Shown: positions 1 through 7,533, counted from the stretch's first letter. The stretch is 47,009 nucleotides of DNA from Chitinophagaceae bacterium (GCA_004173235.1 SEAC01000034.1:1-47009), one strand, 5' to 3'. Notes: generated by a model from the sequence alone, not told the origin. Translations and numbers: made by a program.

Positions 1-29
1 AAAGCCCCCGACTGTTCGTCGGAGGCTTT
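1..29 (-). terminator. Intrinsic terminator of tRNA-Leu
   Basis: On the minus strand the sequence just downstream of tRNA-Leu folds as AAAGCC-T-CCGAC / GTCGG-G-GGCTTT with a short loop and ends in a T run cut by the window edge. Its position right after the tRNA supports transcription termination. Confidence 0.6.
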
Positions 30-30
30 G

Positions 31-115
31 TGCCCCGGGCCGGAATCGAACCGGCACATCCTTGCGAATGGCAGATTTTGAGTCTGCTGCGTCTACCAGT
101 TTCGCCACCGAGGCA
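31..115 (-). tRNA. tRNA-Leu (anticodon CAA)
   Basis: Read on the minus strand this 85-nt segment folds as a class II tRNA. The 7-bp acceptor stem is TGCCTCG with CGGGGCA. The anticodon loop CTCAAAA carries CAA, which reads UUG. A long variable arm follows, then a T arm with the GGTTCGATTCC signature. CCA is not encoded. It lies 11 bases past the stop codon of the hscB-like gene on the same strand and is followed by a hairpin terminator. Confidence 0.95.
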
Positions 116-126
116 GGGCGGCAATA

Positions 127-639
127 TTACAACTTTTGACCCAACGCGGTGGCCAGGCGTTGCAGGTATTTTTTCCGGTAGTAGTACTCTTTTACTTGCA
201 GCAACTCTTTTTCGGGAAGAGCAGCTTCCGAACCACGTTCCAGAATTTGCGCAACAGGTTCATAGATGTCGTTTTTCCAGTTCTGCAATTGTGTTACCAG
301 CCGTTCCTTCGCTTCCGGGTCGGCAAGAGCTTCCGGCAACGCTTCGTTGAGGTCCATCATTTCCATCAGGAAGTCGGGCGCGAGCGCGTATTTTTCATCA
401 GCGATCAGTACGCCGCGCAGCTCGAGCACGTAGCGCACCCGTTCGTCGTCATTGCCCAGCACTTTGTAGGCCTTATTCAGCTGTGCTGCCCTTTCGAGCG
501 CGTCCGCTTGCTCGGATGCGCCGGCCTGCGCGAAATAGTCAGGATGATACTGTCGGGACAGTTCAAAGAACCGCTTGCGCAATTCATTCTTGTCAATCGC
601 AAAGGCCGGCGTCCATCCAAACAGTTCAAAATAGTTCAT
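127..639 (-). CDS. hscB: Fe-S cluster assembly co-chaperone HscB-like protein
   Basis: 170-aa J-domain protein of the HscB type. In known members the J domain stimulates an Hsp70 (HscA/DnaK) and the C-terminal helical bundle binds the scaffold IscU. The HPD motif is at residues 32-34, followed by the LNKAYKVL...RVRYVLEL segment typical of HscB, then a C-terminal helical region rich in charged residues. The start is set at the ATG giving MNYFELFGW because the family begins here and a -7 promoter box lies only 5 nt upstream; a longer reading frame extends upstream but crosses the divergent promoter region. No iscU or hscA is adjacent, so the exact partner is inferred. Confidence 0.85.
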   Translation of the reverse strand: MNYFELFGWTPAFAIDKNELRKRFFELSRQYHPDYFAQAGASEQADALERAAQLNKAYKVLGNDDERVRYVLELRGVLIADEKYALAPDFLMEMMDLNEALPEALADPEAKERLVTQLQNWKNDIYEPVAQILERGSEAALPEKELLQVKEYYYRKKYLQRLATALGQKL

Positions 640-644
640 CACGG

Positions 645-652
645 CAAAGGTA
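645..652 (-). promoter_or_regulatory. -7 promoter box for hscB-like gene
   Basis: On the minus strand TACCTTTG matches the Bacteroidota -7 consensus TAnnTTTG. Only 5 nt separate it from the ATG, so the transcript may start at or next to the start codon. Confidence 0.55.
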
Positions 653-725
653 GGACCGTGCCCCACCAAAGAACGGCAGCCGGCAGCTACTGACAAACCA
701 TTTAACGAATACACTAATAAACCAA

Positions 726-733
726 TAGCTTTG
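726..733 (+). promoter_or_regulatory. -7 promoter box for AlaDH-like gene
   Basis: TAGCTTTG matches TAnnTTTG and ends 11 nt before the ATG. TTTA at 701-704 lies 21 nt upstream, one base away from the -33 TTTG. It forms a divergent promoter pair with the hscB-like gene in a 105-bp interval. Confidence 0.5.
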
Positions 734-744
734 CCCCGCTTGTT

Positions 745-1950
745 ATGATCACAATCGGACTCATTCGCGAAGGCAAGACCCCGGCCGATAACCGGGTGGC
801 CCTGACGCCCACACAGTGTAAATGGATTGAGAAGAACCACCCGGGCGTGCGGGTGAAGGTGCAATCAGCACCAGGCCGCTGCTTCTCCGATGCCGAATAC
901 CGGCGTGCGGGCCTGGAAGTGGTGCCCGATGTGGTGGATGCCGACGTTTTGCTGGGCATCAAGGAAGTGCCCGTGACGCAACTCGTTGCCGGGAAGACCT
1001 ACCTCTTTTTCTCGCATACAAAAAAGAAGCAGCCGCACAATCGCAAGCTGCTGCAAACGGTTCTGGAGCGCAAGATCCGCCTCGTGGATTACGAATGCCT
1101 GCTGCACGACGATGGCCAGCGCATCATCGGCTTTGGCTTCTTCGCGGGCATTGTGGGCGCGCACAACGGCATGATGGTTTATGGCCAGCGTACCGGCACG
1201 TTCCGCCTCGGGCGCGTGCACGAGCACCGCACGTTCCGCAAACTGATGCACACCTACTTCGGGCTGTTGCTTCCGAACGTCAAGATCGCTGTTACCGGCT
1301 CGGGCCGCGTGGCACATGGCGCGCTTGAGATCATGAACCTTATGCAGATCCGCGAGGTAGAAAAAGAAGAGTTCCTCGAGCGCGAGTTTTCGTACCCGGT
1401 TTACGTGCACCTGAAAGGCAGCGAACTTTACGAGCGCGCCGACGGAACCAGCTACAGCCGCACCGATTTTCACTCCAACCCGAAGGGATACGTCAGCGCG
1501 TTCAAGCCTTATACAAAAGCAGCGGACATCCTGATGAATGGGGTATATTGGGACACCGATGTGCCGCGTTTGTTCGAAGAAGAGGACGTCAAAGATCCAG
1601 CCTTTCGCATCCAGGTCATTGCCGATGTAACCGACGACACGGGCGGCTCCGTGCCCATCAACCTCGGCGACCAGAGCATCGAAGATCCCGTGTACGGCGT
1701 TGACCGGCAAACGCTTGAAAAAACCGCTCCTTATGTGCCGGGATCGGTGGATGTGATGGCCGTAGGCAACCTGCCCAATGAGTTGCCGCGCGACGCTTCG
1801 CGCTACTTTGGCGAGCAGTTGCTGAAATACGTGCTCCCCGATCTTCTACGCGGTGGCTCCACCATCATCAGCCGCGCCACGATCGCCGAAGGCGGGCATC
1901 TTACGGAAGGCTTTCAATACCTGCAGGAATACGTTGCGGGTGAAGATTAA
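745..1950 (+). CDS. NAD(P)-dependent oxidoreductase, AlaDH/saccharopine dehydrogenase-like
   Basis: 401-aa protein with the N-terminal fold of alanine dehydrogenase, transhydrogenase and lysine-forming saccharopine dehydrogenases (IGLIREGKTPADNRVALTP at the N terminus). A dinucleotide-binding motif GSGRVAHGA is at residues 185-193. The C-terminal half contains IADVTDDTGGS and a DVMAVGNLPNELPRDAS segment as in lysine/saccharopine-type members. It probably catalyses an NAD(P)-linked amino acid oxidation or reductive condensation, but the substrate cannot be read from the sequence. It converges with trmN6; the two coding ends overlap by 4 bp. Confidence 0.75.
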   Translation: MITIGLIREGKTPADNRVALTPTQCKWIEKNHPGVRVKVQSAPGRCFSDAEYRRAGLEVVPDVVDADVLLGIKEVPVTQLVAGKTYLFFSHTKKKQPHNRKLLQTVLERKIRLVDYECLLHDDGQRIIGFGFFAGIVGAHNGMMVYGQRTGTFRLGRVHEHRTFRKLMHTYFGLLLPNVKIAVTGSGRVAHGALEIMNLMQIREVEKEEFLEREFSYPVYVHLKGSELYERADGTSYSRTDFHSNPKGYVSAFKPYTKAADILMNGVYWDTDVPRLFEEEDVKDPAFRIQVIADVTDDTGGSVPINLGDQSIEDPVYGVDRQTLEKTAPYVPGSVDVMAVGNLPNELPRDASRYFGEQLLKYVLPDLLRGGSTIISRATIAEGGHLTEGFQYLQEYVAGED

Positions 1951-2651
1951 AGATTGAGATAGTAGTCGCAAAGCAATGCGCTGAAACGCGGGGTGTATCC
2001 CCGTTCATCTGCAATGAGCAGTTGCTCCGTCACAGGCGCGCGTGCTTCGCAGCCGAGTGCGAGCAGCAGGCGGCTCGATGCATGGCGCAGGCTGGGTTGT
2101 ACTTCCACGATTTGATGGATGTGGAGCTCCGTTTTCCGCAGGCAGGCATCGAGGTCTTTGCGCCGCTTGGCTGGAAGCAGTAGAAATACGGTTCCGCCGG
2201 GCTTGATGAGCCGGTCGAGCGCTTCGAACAGTTCGGCCCAGCTTAGCCCTCCACTGTGATGTGCGCGGCGTTTGCGCGGATCGGCCGATTCGATCTCCTT
2301 TTCATAGAACGGCGGATTGCTGATAATGAAGTCGTAGCGCTGCAGGTCGAGGCTGCGAATGTCTCCCCTGATGATGCGAACTTTTTCGAAGGGGGTGCTG
2401 CTGCAGTTTTCCGCGGCCTGCAGCGCAGCCGACTCGTCTATTTCCACAGCGTCAATTTGCAGTGGCGCCTTTTGCGCAACCATCAGTGCGAGCAGGCAGG
2501 TGCCCGTGCCGATATCCAGCAGGCTGCCCGACCTTCCTTCCAGTTGCGCAGCCACCCAGGCTCCAAAAAGACAGGCGTCGGTGGTCACTTTCATTGCGCA
2601 ACGATCGTGCGCAACGGTGAACTGCTTGAATTGAAAAAAGGGATTTGCCAT
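1947..2651 (-). CDS. trmN6: tRNA1(Val) adenine-37 N6-methyltransferase family protein
   Basis: 234-aa class I SAM-dependent methyltransferase. The SAM-binding loop LDIGTGTCLL is at residues 45-54, the acidic end of strand 2 is VEIDES, and the catalytic SNPPF motif at 111-115 marks N6-adenine methylation. The N-terminal FQFKQFTVAHDRCAMKV(T)TDACLFGAW region is characteristic of YfiC/TrmN6, which modifies A37 of tRNA-Val. It follows tsaD with a single base between stop and start, so the two tRNA position-37 modification genes are probably co-transcribed. Length is normal for the family. Confidence 0.85.
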   Translation of the reverse strand: MANPFFQFKQFTVAHDRCAMKVTTDACLFGAWVAAQLEGRSGSLLDIGTGTCLLALMVAQKAPLQIDAVEIDESAALQAAENCSSTPFEKVRIIRGDIRSLDLQRYDFIISNPPFYEKEIESADPRKRRAHHSGGLSWAELFEALDRLIKPGGTVFLLLPAKRRKDLDACLRKTELHIHQIVEVQPSLRHASSRLLLALGCEARAPVTEQLLIADERGYTPRFSALLCDYYLNL

Positions 2652-2652
2652 A

Positions 2653-3660
2653 TCAATGCCACTCCGAGCGTGCGGTTGCCGAAACCGAAAGATCGGCGGT
2701 TTCGCCCGCGAGCAATTTATGGTATGCAGTTATGGCGATCATGCCGGCGTTGTCGGTGCAATATTCGAAAGCCGGAACAAAGGTGCGCCATCCCAGCTCT
2801 TTGCCCAACTCCACGAAGGCCGTGCGCAGCCCGCTGTTGGCGGATACGCCTCCGGCGATGCACAGGTCGCGGATGCCCGTTTCGGTAGCTGCCTTTTGCA
2901 ACTTTTTCAGGAGAATGCGGATGATGGTGGCCTGCAGCGATGCGCAGATGTCTGCCATGTTTTTTTCGGCAAACTGCGGGTCGGAAGCGCGTTCCTTTTG
3001 CAGGAAATAGAGGACCGACGTTTTGAGTCCGCTGAAACTGAAATTCAATCCATTGATCTGCGGTTCTGCAAACCGGAAGCGGGTGGCGTCACCCTCTTTT
3101 GCATACTTGTCGATAAGCGGGCCGCCAGGGTAGGGGAGTCCGAGTAGTTTCGCCGACTTGTCGAAGGCTTCCCCCGCAGCATCGTCGATCGTTTCCCCCA
3201 GCACCTGCAGATCGGTGGGGCTGTTGGCCCGCACGATCTGCGTGTGGCCGCCGCTAACGGTAAGGCATAGAAAGGGAAATTCGGGACGCCGTTCCGGAAT
3301 AAGATTAGCTAGCACGTGTGCCTGCATATGGTGCACAGCGACGAGCGGTTTGTCGAGCGCGAGTGCGAGAGATTTCGCGAACTGAGCGCCCACCAGCAGC
3401 GAGCCGATGAGGCCGGGGGCCTGTGTGAACGCTACGGCATCGAGTTCGTTGATATCCACACCTGCCTGCTTCAGCGCCACATCCACCACCGGAACGATCT
3501 TTTGCAGGTGCGCGCGGCTTGCCAGTTCAGGCACCACGCCACCGTATTGTTCGTGCACGGTTTGGTTGGCGATGTAGTTCGAAAGAATCTTTCCGTCGCG
3601 GCAAACGGACGCCGACGTCTCATCGCAGGAAGATTCGATAGCGAGCAAGGTGAGGGACAT
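2653..3660 (-). CDS. tsaD: tRNA N6-adenosine threonylcarbamoyltransferase
   Basis: 335-aa member of the Kae1/TsaD family. It transfers the threonylcarbamoyl group to A37 of ANN-decoding tRNAs together with TsaB and TsaE. Family hallmarks are seen: LAIESSCDETS at the N terminus, the metal-binding HMQAH at 111-115, SGGHTQ near 136-141, and DDAAGEAFDKSAKLLG. Length matches the usual 330-345 residues. It is the first gene of a two-gene unit with trmN6, and a -7 box sits only 4 nt before its ATG. Confidence 0.97.
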   Translation of the reverse strand: MSLTLLAIESSCDETSASVCRDGKILSNYIANQTVHEQYGGVVPELASRAHLQKIVPVVDVALKQAGVDINELDAVAFTQAPGLIGSLLVGAQFAKSLALALDKPLVAVHHMQAHVLANLIPERRPEFPFLCLTVSGGHTQIVRANSPTDLQVLGETIDDAAGEAFDKSAKLLGLPYPGGPLIDKYAKEGDATRFRFAEPQINGLNFSFSGLKTSVLYFLQKERASDPQFAEKNMADICASLQATIIRILLKKLQKAATETGIRDLCIAGGVSANSGLRTAFVELGKELGWRTFVPAFEYCTDNAGMIAITAYHKLLAGETADLSVSATARSEWH

Positions 3661-3664
3661 GCGG

Positions 3665-3672
3665 CAAAGGTA
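3665..3672 (-). promoter_or_regulatory. -7 promoter box for tsaD
   Basis: Minus-strand TACCTTTG matches TAnnTTTG and ends 4 nt before the tsaD ATG, compatible with a leaderless or nearly leaderless mRNA. Confidence 0.55.
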
Positions 3673-3693
3673 GGAACGGCAACGATTGATGCT

Positions 3694-4944
3694 TTACGAC
3701 CGGATTGCCACTACGGGATTCAGGCGCGCGGCGCGGAACGCGGGAATGATGCCGGCTACGAGGCCTACGACGATGCAAATGACCATCGCCATCACGAGGA
3801 GCCAGGTAGGAATGAAAATGGGGAAGTCGAACAGAACGGTGACGAGTTGCGTGAGCCCGAATACCAGCAGTACGCCGATGGCGCCTCCGATAACGCACAA
3901 GAAGGCCGACTCGAGAAGGAACTCGCTGAGAATGACGTGACTCTTTGCGCCGAGTGCTTTCTTGAGGCCGATCTGCGCCGTGCGCTCCTTAACCGTAACG
4001 AACATGATGTTGGCCACACCAAACATTCCCACGATGAGCGATAAGGCTGCAATGAGCCATCCGCCTATGTTTACGCTCACGAAAGCCTGGCTGATGGCGC
4101 TGCTGAAATCGTTGATGTCGTTGAGTGCGAAATTATCTTCCTCGCGCGGGCTGAGGCGGCGTATGGCGCGCATCACCACGCGGAGGTCGTCTTTCAGTTC
4201 GGCCGTGCCCACACCGGGTTTTGCCTGCACCAGCACCAGCGGATCGGCGCGTCGCTCGTCCATGATGCCGCGCGCAAAGCGGTAAGGCATCACCACGCTC
4301 TGGTCGAAGTTCCAGCCGCCGATCATGCTCTTTCCCTGCTTCTTGATCACGCCCACGATCTGGCATTTTTTTCCACGCAGCGTAACCGGTTTGCCTACGG
4401 CGCGCTCCGCCTCGAGAAATAGTTTTTCGGCCACCTCGAAGCCCATTACTACCGTGCCGGTGCCGCGTGCAAACTCCGCATCGCTGAGTCCACGGCCAAA
4501 GCGCACTTCCATTTCCTGTATGCTTGGAAAATCTTCGGTGACGCCGTAGTAGGTGACGCCGCTCAGCGTCTGGTCGGCCGCCTGAATCTTATCGTTTACG
4601 TTGATCTCGAAGCAGGTGAATCCTGCCGCAGGGGTTCGTTGCTTGATGGCCGACATTTCCTCGATGCGCGGCGAGGGACGCTTTACGTATTTCCACCAGG
4701 GATAGTCGGGGCCGCCACCCGCGGAATAATCCCACTTGTCGATATAGATGGTATTGGAGCCGAGCGATTTGATCTCGTTCTGCAGGTTGTGCTCCAGGCT
4801 CTGAACCGTGGAGAGAACGCCGATGATGCAGAAGATGCCGATGGTTATGCCGAAAAGCGACAAGAAGGTTCGGAGCTTGTTTTTCAAAAGCTCCTGCAGT
4901 GCCATTCGGAAAGAGCTTCCGGCGATCTCGAAAATGCGACGCAT
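3694..4944 (-). CDS. ABC transporter permease, MacB/FtsX family
   Basis: 416-aa inner-membrane protein with the MacB-type layout. There is one N-terminal membrane helix at about residues 26-48 (FLSLFGITIGIFCIIGVL), a large periplasmic domain, and three C-terminal helices of the FtsX domain (about 292-315, 345-368 and 385-408). The VKERTAQIGLKKALGAK segment before the second C-terminal helix is the coupling motif of this family. MacB-like transporters move lipoproteins, peptides or drugs across the envelope by mechanotransmission. No ATPase gene is next to it, so the partner must be encoded elsewhere. The minus-strand box TATCTTTA (plus 4949-4956) lies 4 nt before the ATG. Confidence 0.85.
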   Translation of the reverse strand: MRRIFEIAGSSFRMALQELLKNKLRTFLSLFGITIGIFCIIGVLSTVQSLEHNLQNEIKSLGSNTIYIDKWDYSAGGGPDYPWWKYVKRPSPRIEEMSAIKQRTPAAGFTCFEINVNDKIQAADQTLSGVTYYGVTEDFPSIQEMEVRFGRGLSDAEFARGTGTVVMGFEVAEKLFLEAERAVGKPVTLRGKKCQIVGVIKKQGKSMIGGWNFDQSVVMPYRFARGIMDERRADPLVLVQAKPGVGTAELKDDLRVVMRAIRRLSPREEDNFALNDINDFSSAISQAFVSVNIGGWLIAALSLIVGMFGVANIMFVTVKERTAQIGLKKALGAKSHVILSEFLLESAFLCVIGGAIGVLLVFGLTQLVTVLFDFPIFIPTWLLVMAMVICIVVGLVAGIIPAFRAARLNPVVAIRS

Positions 4945-4956
4945 GAGGTAAAGATA

Positions 4957-5067
4957 AGTTTGTAGTTTGGAGTTTGTCGTTTGGAGTTGTTTGACCCGGC
5001 CGGATCGTTTGCAGCGGATGCTTTTTTTATTTGGAAAAAGACAAACTCAAAACGAAAAGCGACAAAC
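4957..5067. repeat. Inverted pair of heptamer arrays upstream of the SRP RNA
   Basis: The left array (4957-4991) is five 7-base units based on AGTTTGT (agtttgt, agtttgg, agtttgt, cgtttgg, agttgtt). The right array (5040-5067) is four units in the opposite sense (gacaaac, tcaaaac, gaaaagc, gacaaac). A 9-mer AGTTTGTCG at 4971-4979 recurs as its complement at 5060-5068. Some 48 bp of non-repeated sequence with a CCGGCCGG core separates the arms. Confidence 0.7.
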
Positions 5068-5071
5068 TTCC

Positions 5072-5079
5072 TATATTTG
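5072..5079 (+). promoter_or_regulatory. -7 promoter box for SRP RNA
   Basis: TATATTTG matches TAnnTTTG exactly and ends 4 nt before the first paired base of the SRP RNA, fixing the expected transcription start near 5083-5084. Confidence 0.65.
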
Positions 5080-5083
5080 CCCC

Positions 5084-5178
5084 GGCAGGTCTTACACGGC
5101 CAGCTCCTGCTGAACTCCCCCAGGACCGGAAGGTAGCAAGGGTAGGCGGTTGTAGCGGTGCGATGTAAGTAGCCTGCC
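5084..5178 (+). ncRNA. ffs: Small signal recognition particle RNA (4.5S type)
   Basis: The core CCCCCAGGACCGGAAGGTAG followed by CAAGGGTAGGCGG is the SRP domain IV tetraloop region that binds Ffh. The outer ends pair: GGCAGG-t-CTTACA at the 5' side with TGTAAG-tag-CCTGCC at the 3' side, giving one long hairpin of about 95 nt as expected for small bacterial SRP RNA. A TATATTTG promoter box sits immediately upstream, and T-rich sequence plus a hairpin terminator follow. Confidence 0.95.
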
Positions 5179-5219
5179 ATTTTTTTTGCCTGCAACCCGG
5201 ATGACGGGTCACGATACGA

Positions 5220-5240
5220 AGCCCCGCGAGGGGCTTTTTT
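5220..5240 (+). terminator. Intrinsic terminator downstream of SRP RNA
   Basis: AGCCCC-GCGA-GGGGCT followed by five further Ts. It lies about 40 nt past the SRP RNA hairpin and may end its primary transcript. Confidence 0.75.
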
Positions 5241-5332
5241 CTTGTCGCATTGGTTTATCCTGACCAACCCGTAATCTGCTTCAACGAAGGCATCGTGGCT
5301 TTATCAAAGTCTCACATCCTGACTAGTTGATT

Positions 5333-5340
5333 TATCTTTG
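5333..5340 (+). promoter_or_regulatory. -7 promoter box for transaldolase-like gene
   Basis: TATCTTTG matches TAnnTTTG and ends 17 nt before the start codon at 5358. Confidence 0.6.
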
Positions 5341-5357
5341 CCGCAAATTCCTCTTCA

Positions 5358-6011
5358 ATGAAATTTTTTATCGATACCGCCGACCTGGCACAGATCAAGG
5401 AAGCCAACGAACTCGGCATTCTCGACGGCGTTACTACCAACCCTTCGCTGATGGCGAAAGTGGGCATCTCCGGCGAGCAGGCCGTGCATAACCATTATAA
5501 GGCGATCTGCGAGCTCGTGGACGGTGACATTTCCGCCGAAGTGTTGTCGACCGATTTCAACGGTATGGTTGCGGAAGGCGAAAAGCTTGCAGCCATTCAT
5601 CCCAACATCGTGGTGAAGGTGCCGATGACGAAAGACGGCGTGAAGGCGCTGAAGTATTTTACCGACAAGGGCATCCGCACCAACTGCACGCTGGTGTTTT
5701 CGGCCGGACAGGCCATTCTTGCCGCAAAGGCAGGCGCAACCTACGTTTCGCCTTTCATCGGCCGCATCGACGATTCGGGTTGGGACGGGATGATCCTCAT
5801 CGAGCAGATCGCCAACATCTACGCGGTTCAAGGATATGAAACAGAGATCCTCGCTGCCTCCATCCGCAGCGTCAACCACATCGTGAAAGCAGCCGAACTC
5901 GGAGCAGATGTGATCACTTCACCACTCGAGTCGATCCTTGGCCTGCTGAAGCACCCGCTTACCGACCTCGGGCTTGCGAAGTTTGTTGAAGACGCCAGGA
6001 AATTCCAATAA
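5358..6011 (+). CDS. Transaldolase / fructose-6-phosphate aldolase family protein
   Basis: 217-aa TIM-barrel aldolase of the small transaldolase group (TalC/Fsa/MipB type). GVTTNPSL is at residues 24-31 and the Schiff-base lysine is K87 in [10 protein letters not shown]. The [30 protein letters not shown] block and a C-terminal DVITSPLE segment are typical. The short length of about 215 residues fits this group rather than classical 320-residue transaldolases. Sequence alone does not separate transaldolase from fructose-6-phosphate aldolase activity. It is monocistronic, with a clear -7 box and a terminator. Confidence 0.92.
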   Translation: MKFFIDTADLAQIKEANELGILDGVTTNPSLMAKVGISGEQAVHNHYKAICELVDGDISAEVLSTDFNGMVAEGEKLAAIHPNIVVKVPMTKDGVKALKYFTDKGIRTNCTLVFSAGQAILAAKAGATYVSPFIGRIDDSGWDGMILIEQIANIYAVQGYETEILAASIRSVNHIVKAAELGADVITSPLESILGLLKHPLTDLGLAKFVEDARKFQ

Positions 6012-6014
6012 CTG

Positions 6015-6040
6015 AAAGCGGCCCACCGGCCGCTTTTTAT
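6015..6040. terminator. Bidirectional terminator between transaldolase-like gene and lipoprotein gene
   Basis: GCGGCC-CACC-GGCCGC with A residues on the left and a T run on the right, placed between two convergent genes, so it can serve both. Confidence 0.8.
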
Positions 6041-6055
6041 TTACCCGCTTTGGAG

Positions 6056-6454
6056 TCAGCGGTTTCGCCTACGCTGCGCCGGACTTTTTCCGTTGATCAC
6101 TTCTTCTTCTGTGGGAAGGTCGCCAAAACCACGGCGCCGGATGTAGATGATCGCCTCCTTCCACTGCCGCGGATTTTCGCGCAGCGTTGCCCGCACACAT
6201 ACCGAATCGCGCAGGTAGCTGCTGTCGATGAAGAGGTCGTTGCCGCGAAAGTGACCGGCATCGCTGGTGAAGATCACCTTCGTGGAATCGAGTGGGCGCC
6301 AGCTGCTGTCGCTCAACTGCGCATCGACGCTGATATAGTTGTAGAAGCCGCGCTTCAGGCTGTCGGTATAGAGGTTGAATTCGAATCGCACGACCTTTTG
6401 AGCGCAGCCCGAAAAGGCCGCCATCAGGCACAAGAGCAGGATCCGGAACTTCAT
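6056..6454 (-). CDS. Putative lipoprotein of unknown function
   Basis: 132-aa protein starting MKFRILLLCLMAAFSGC, a lipoprotein signal peptide with the lipobox FSGC, so it is expected to be anchored in the envelope. The mature part (VVRFEFNLYTDSLKRGFYNYISVDAQL... then WRPLDSTKVIFTSDAG) looks like a small beta-rich domain. I do not recognise the family. The start is placed at this ATG because the signal peptide begins here; an in-frame ATG nine codons upstream gives no signal-like sequence. It converges with the transaldolase-like gene over a shared terminator and is divergent from the histidine operon. Confidence 0.75.
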   Translation of the reverse strand: MKFRILLLCLMAAFSGCAQKVVRFEFNLYTDSLKRGFYNYISVDAQLSDSSWRPLDSTKVIFTSDAGHFRGNDLFIDSSYLRDSVCVRATLRENPRQWKEAIIYIRRRGFGDLPTEEEVINGKSPAQRRRNR

Positions 6455-6508
6455 GCTGCAAATTTCAGCAACGAACGGCACACAAGGCGTTAATAATTGG
6501 TTTCTCCC

Positions 6509-6516
6509 TATTTTTG
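6509..6516 (+). promoter_or_regulatory. -7 promoter box of the histidine operon
   Basis: TATTTTTG matches TAnnTTTG. Transcription would begin about 4-7 nt after its end, near 6520-6523, only a few bases before the first ATG of the histidine leader peptide at 6525. No clear TTTG -33 box is seen. Confidence 0.6.
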
Positions 6517-6524
6517 GCAGCGAA

Positions 6525-6578
6525 ATGATGATCCAAACGGTACATATCCACCTGCATCACGCTCCCGTAAAACGGTAG
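6525..6578 (+). CDS. hisL: Histidine operon leader peptide
   Basis: A 17-codon open frame encoding MMIQTVHIHLHHAPVKR, with four histidine codons in a six-codon stretch (CAT ATC CAC CTG CAT CAC, 6543-6560), ending in TAG. Translation can start at either of two tandem ATGs (6525 or 6528). It lies between a -7 box and a terminator/antiterminator structure directly ahead of hisG. Known his leader peptides sense histidyl-tRNA supply through ribosome stalling on such codons. Its mRNA leader would be only about 2-8 nt. The peptide itself probably has no other function. Confidence 0.85.
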   Translation: MMIQTVHIHLHHAPVKR

Positions 6579-6640
6579 GCCGGTGTGTATTGTGCTGCAA
6601 CGATAACAACAGGGGCTTACCATTCAGGTAGGCCTTTTTT
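6574..6640 (+). promoter_or_regulatory. Transcription attenuator of the his operon
   Basis: The terminator hairpin is GGCTTACC (6614-6621), loop ATTCA, GGTAGGCC (6627-6634), followed by TTTTTT (6635-6640); all 8 positions pair, one as T-G. The 3' arm GGTAGGCC occurs identically at 6574-6581, across the leader stop codon TAG (6576-6578). That upstream copy can pair with the terminator 5' arm to form an antiterminator. A ribosome stalled at the His codons leaves it free, giving read-through into hisG. A ribosome reaching the stop codon masks it, giving termination. The mechanism is inferred from the layout. Confidence 0.85.
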
Positions 6641-6651
6641 AATGATGTGAA

Positions 6652-7506
6652 ATGAACCTGAGAATTGCCATTCAGAAATCGGGGCGCCTATCGGAAGACA
6701 GCCTGAAGCTGCTTAACGATTGCGGCATCAGCGTGAAGAGCGCGGGCGCCAAGCTGCGCAGCCAGGCGGAGAACTTCCCCGTTGAAGTGTATTTCCTCCG
6801 CGACGACGATATCCCGCAATACGTGCAGGATGGCGTGGCCGATATCGGCATCGTGGGCGAGAACGTGCTGTACGAAAAGTGCAAGGATGTGGAGGTAGTG
6901 AAGAAGCTCGGCTTCGGCCGTTGCCGGCTGGCCCTTGCGGTGCCCCGTGGCAGCGAACTGCGGACGGCGCAGGCACTTGAAGGCCGCAGGATCGCAACGA
7001 GCTATCCCTTCCTCGTCGAATCGTGGCTGCGCCAGCACCGCGTGGAAGCGGAGATCCACGAGATCAGCGGTTCGGTGGAAATCGCGCCTGGCATCGGGCT
7101 TGCCGACGCCGTGTGCGACCTCGTGAGCAGCGGCTCAACGCTCTTTATGAACGGCCTGCAGGAAGTGGAGACCATCCTCGAAAGCGAAGCGGTGCTCGTA
7201 AAAAACACAAAGCTCGACGATGACAAGGAGAAGTTGCTGCGCAAGTTGCTGTTCCGCATCAATTCGGTGCAGGCAGCGCGCAAGAACAAATACATCCTGC
7301 TCAATGCGCCCAACGATGCACTTGACGAGATCTTTGCATTGTTGCCGGGTGTGAAGAGCCCCACTGTGCTTCCCCTTGCGGAGGAAGGCTGGAGCTCTGT
7401 ACACAGCGTCGTGCCCGAGGCGGAGTTTTGGGATAAGATCGAAGCGTTGAAGTACGCCGGTGCCCAGGGAATACTCGTGGTGCCCATTGAGAAGATGATC
7501 GTATAA
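6652..7506 (+). CDS. hisG: ATP phosphoribosyltransferase, long form
   Basis: 284-aa HisG, the first enzyme of histidine synthesis (ATP + PRPP to phosphoribosyl-ATP). The N terminus MNLRIAIQKSGRLSEDS, the DGVADIGIVGENVL segment and the VCDLVSSGSTLFMNGLQEVE segment are typical of the catalytic domain. The last 70 or so residues form the ACT-like regulatory domain of the long form, which gives histidine feedback inhibition and needs no HisZ. It is the first structural gene after the attenuator, with its ATG 12 nt after the terminator T run. hisD follows 27 nt downstream. Confidence 0.97.
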   Translation: MNLRIAIQKSGRLSEDSLKLLNDCGISVKSAGAKLRSQAENFPVEVYFLRDDDIPQYVQDGVADIGIVGENVLYEKCKDVEVVKKLGFGRCRLALAVPRGSELRTAQALEGRRIATSYPFLVESWLRQHRVEAEIHEISGSVEIAPGIGLADAVCDLVSSGSTLFMNGLQEVETILESEAVLVKNTKLDDDKEKLLRKLLFRINSVQAARKNKYILLNAPNDALDEIFALLPGVKSPTVLPLAEEGWSSVHSVVPEAEFWDKIEALKYAGAQGILVVPIEKMIV

Positions 7507-7533
7507 TGGTTACGCGACCCTAAAGCTGTTAGA

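Noticed and set aside
640..864. N-terminal extension of the hscB-like protein up to 864
   Set aside because: It would cross a divergent promoter and overlap the neighbouring gene; the J domain starts at MNYFELFGW.
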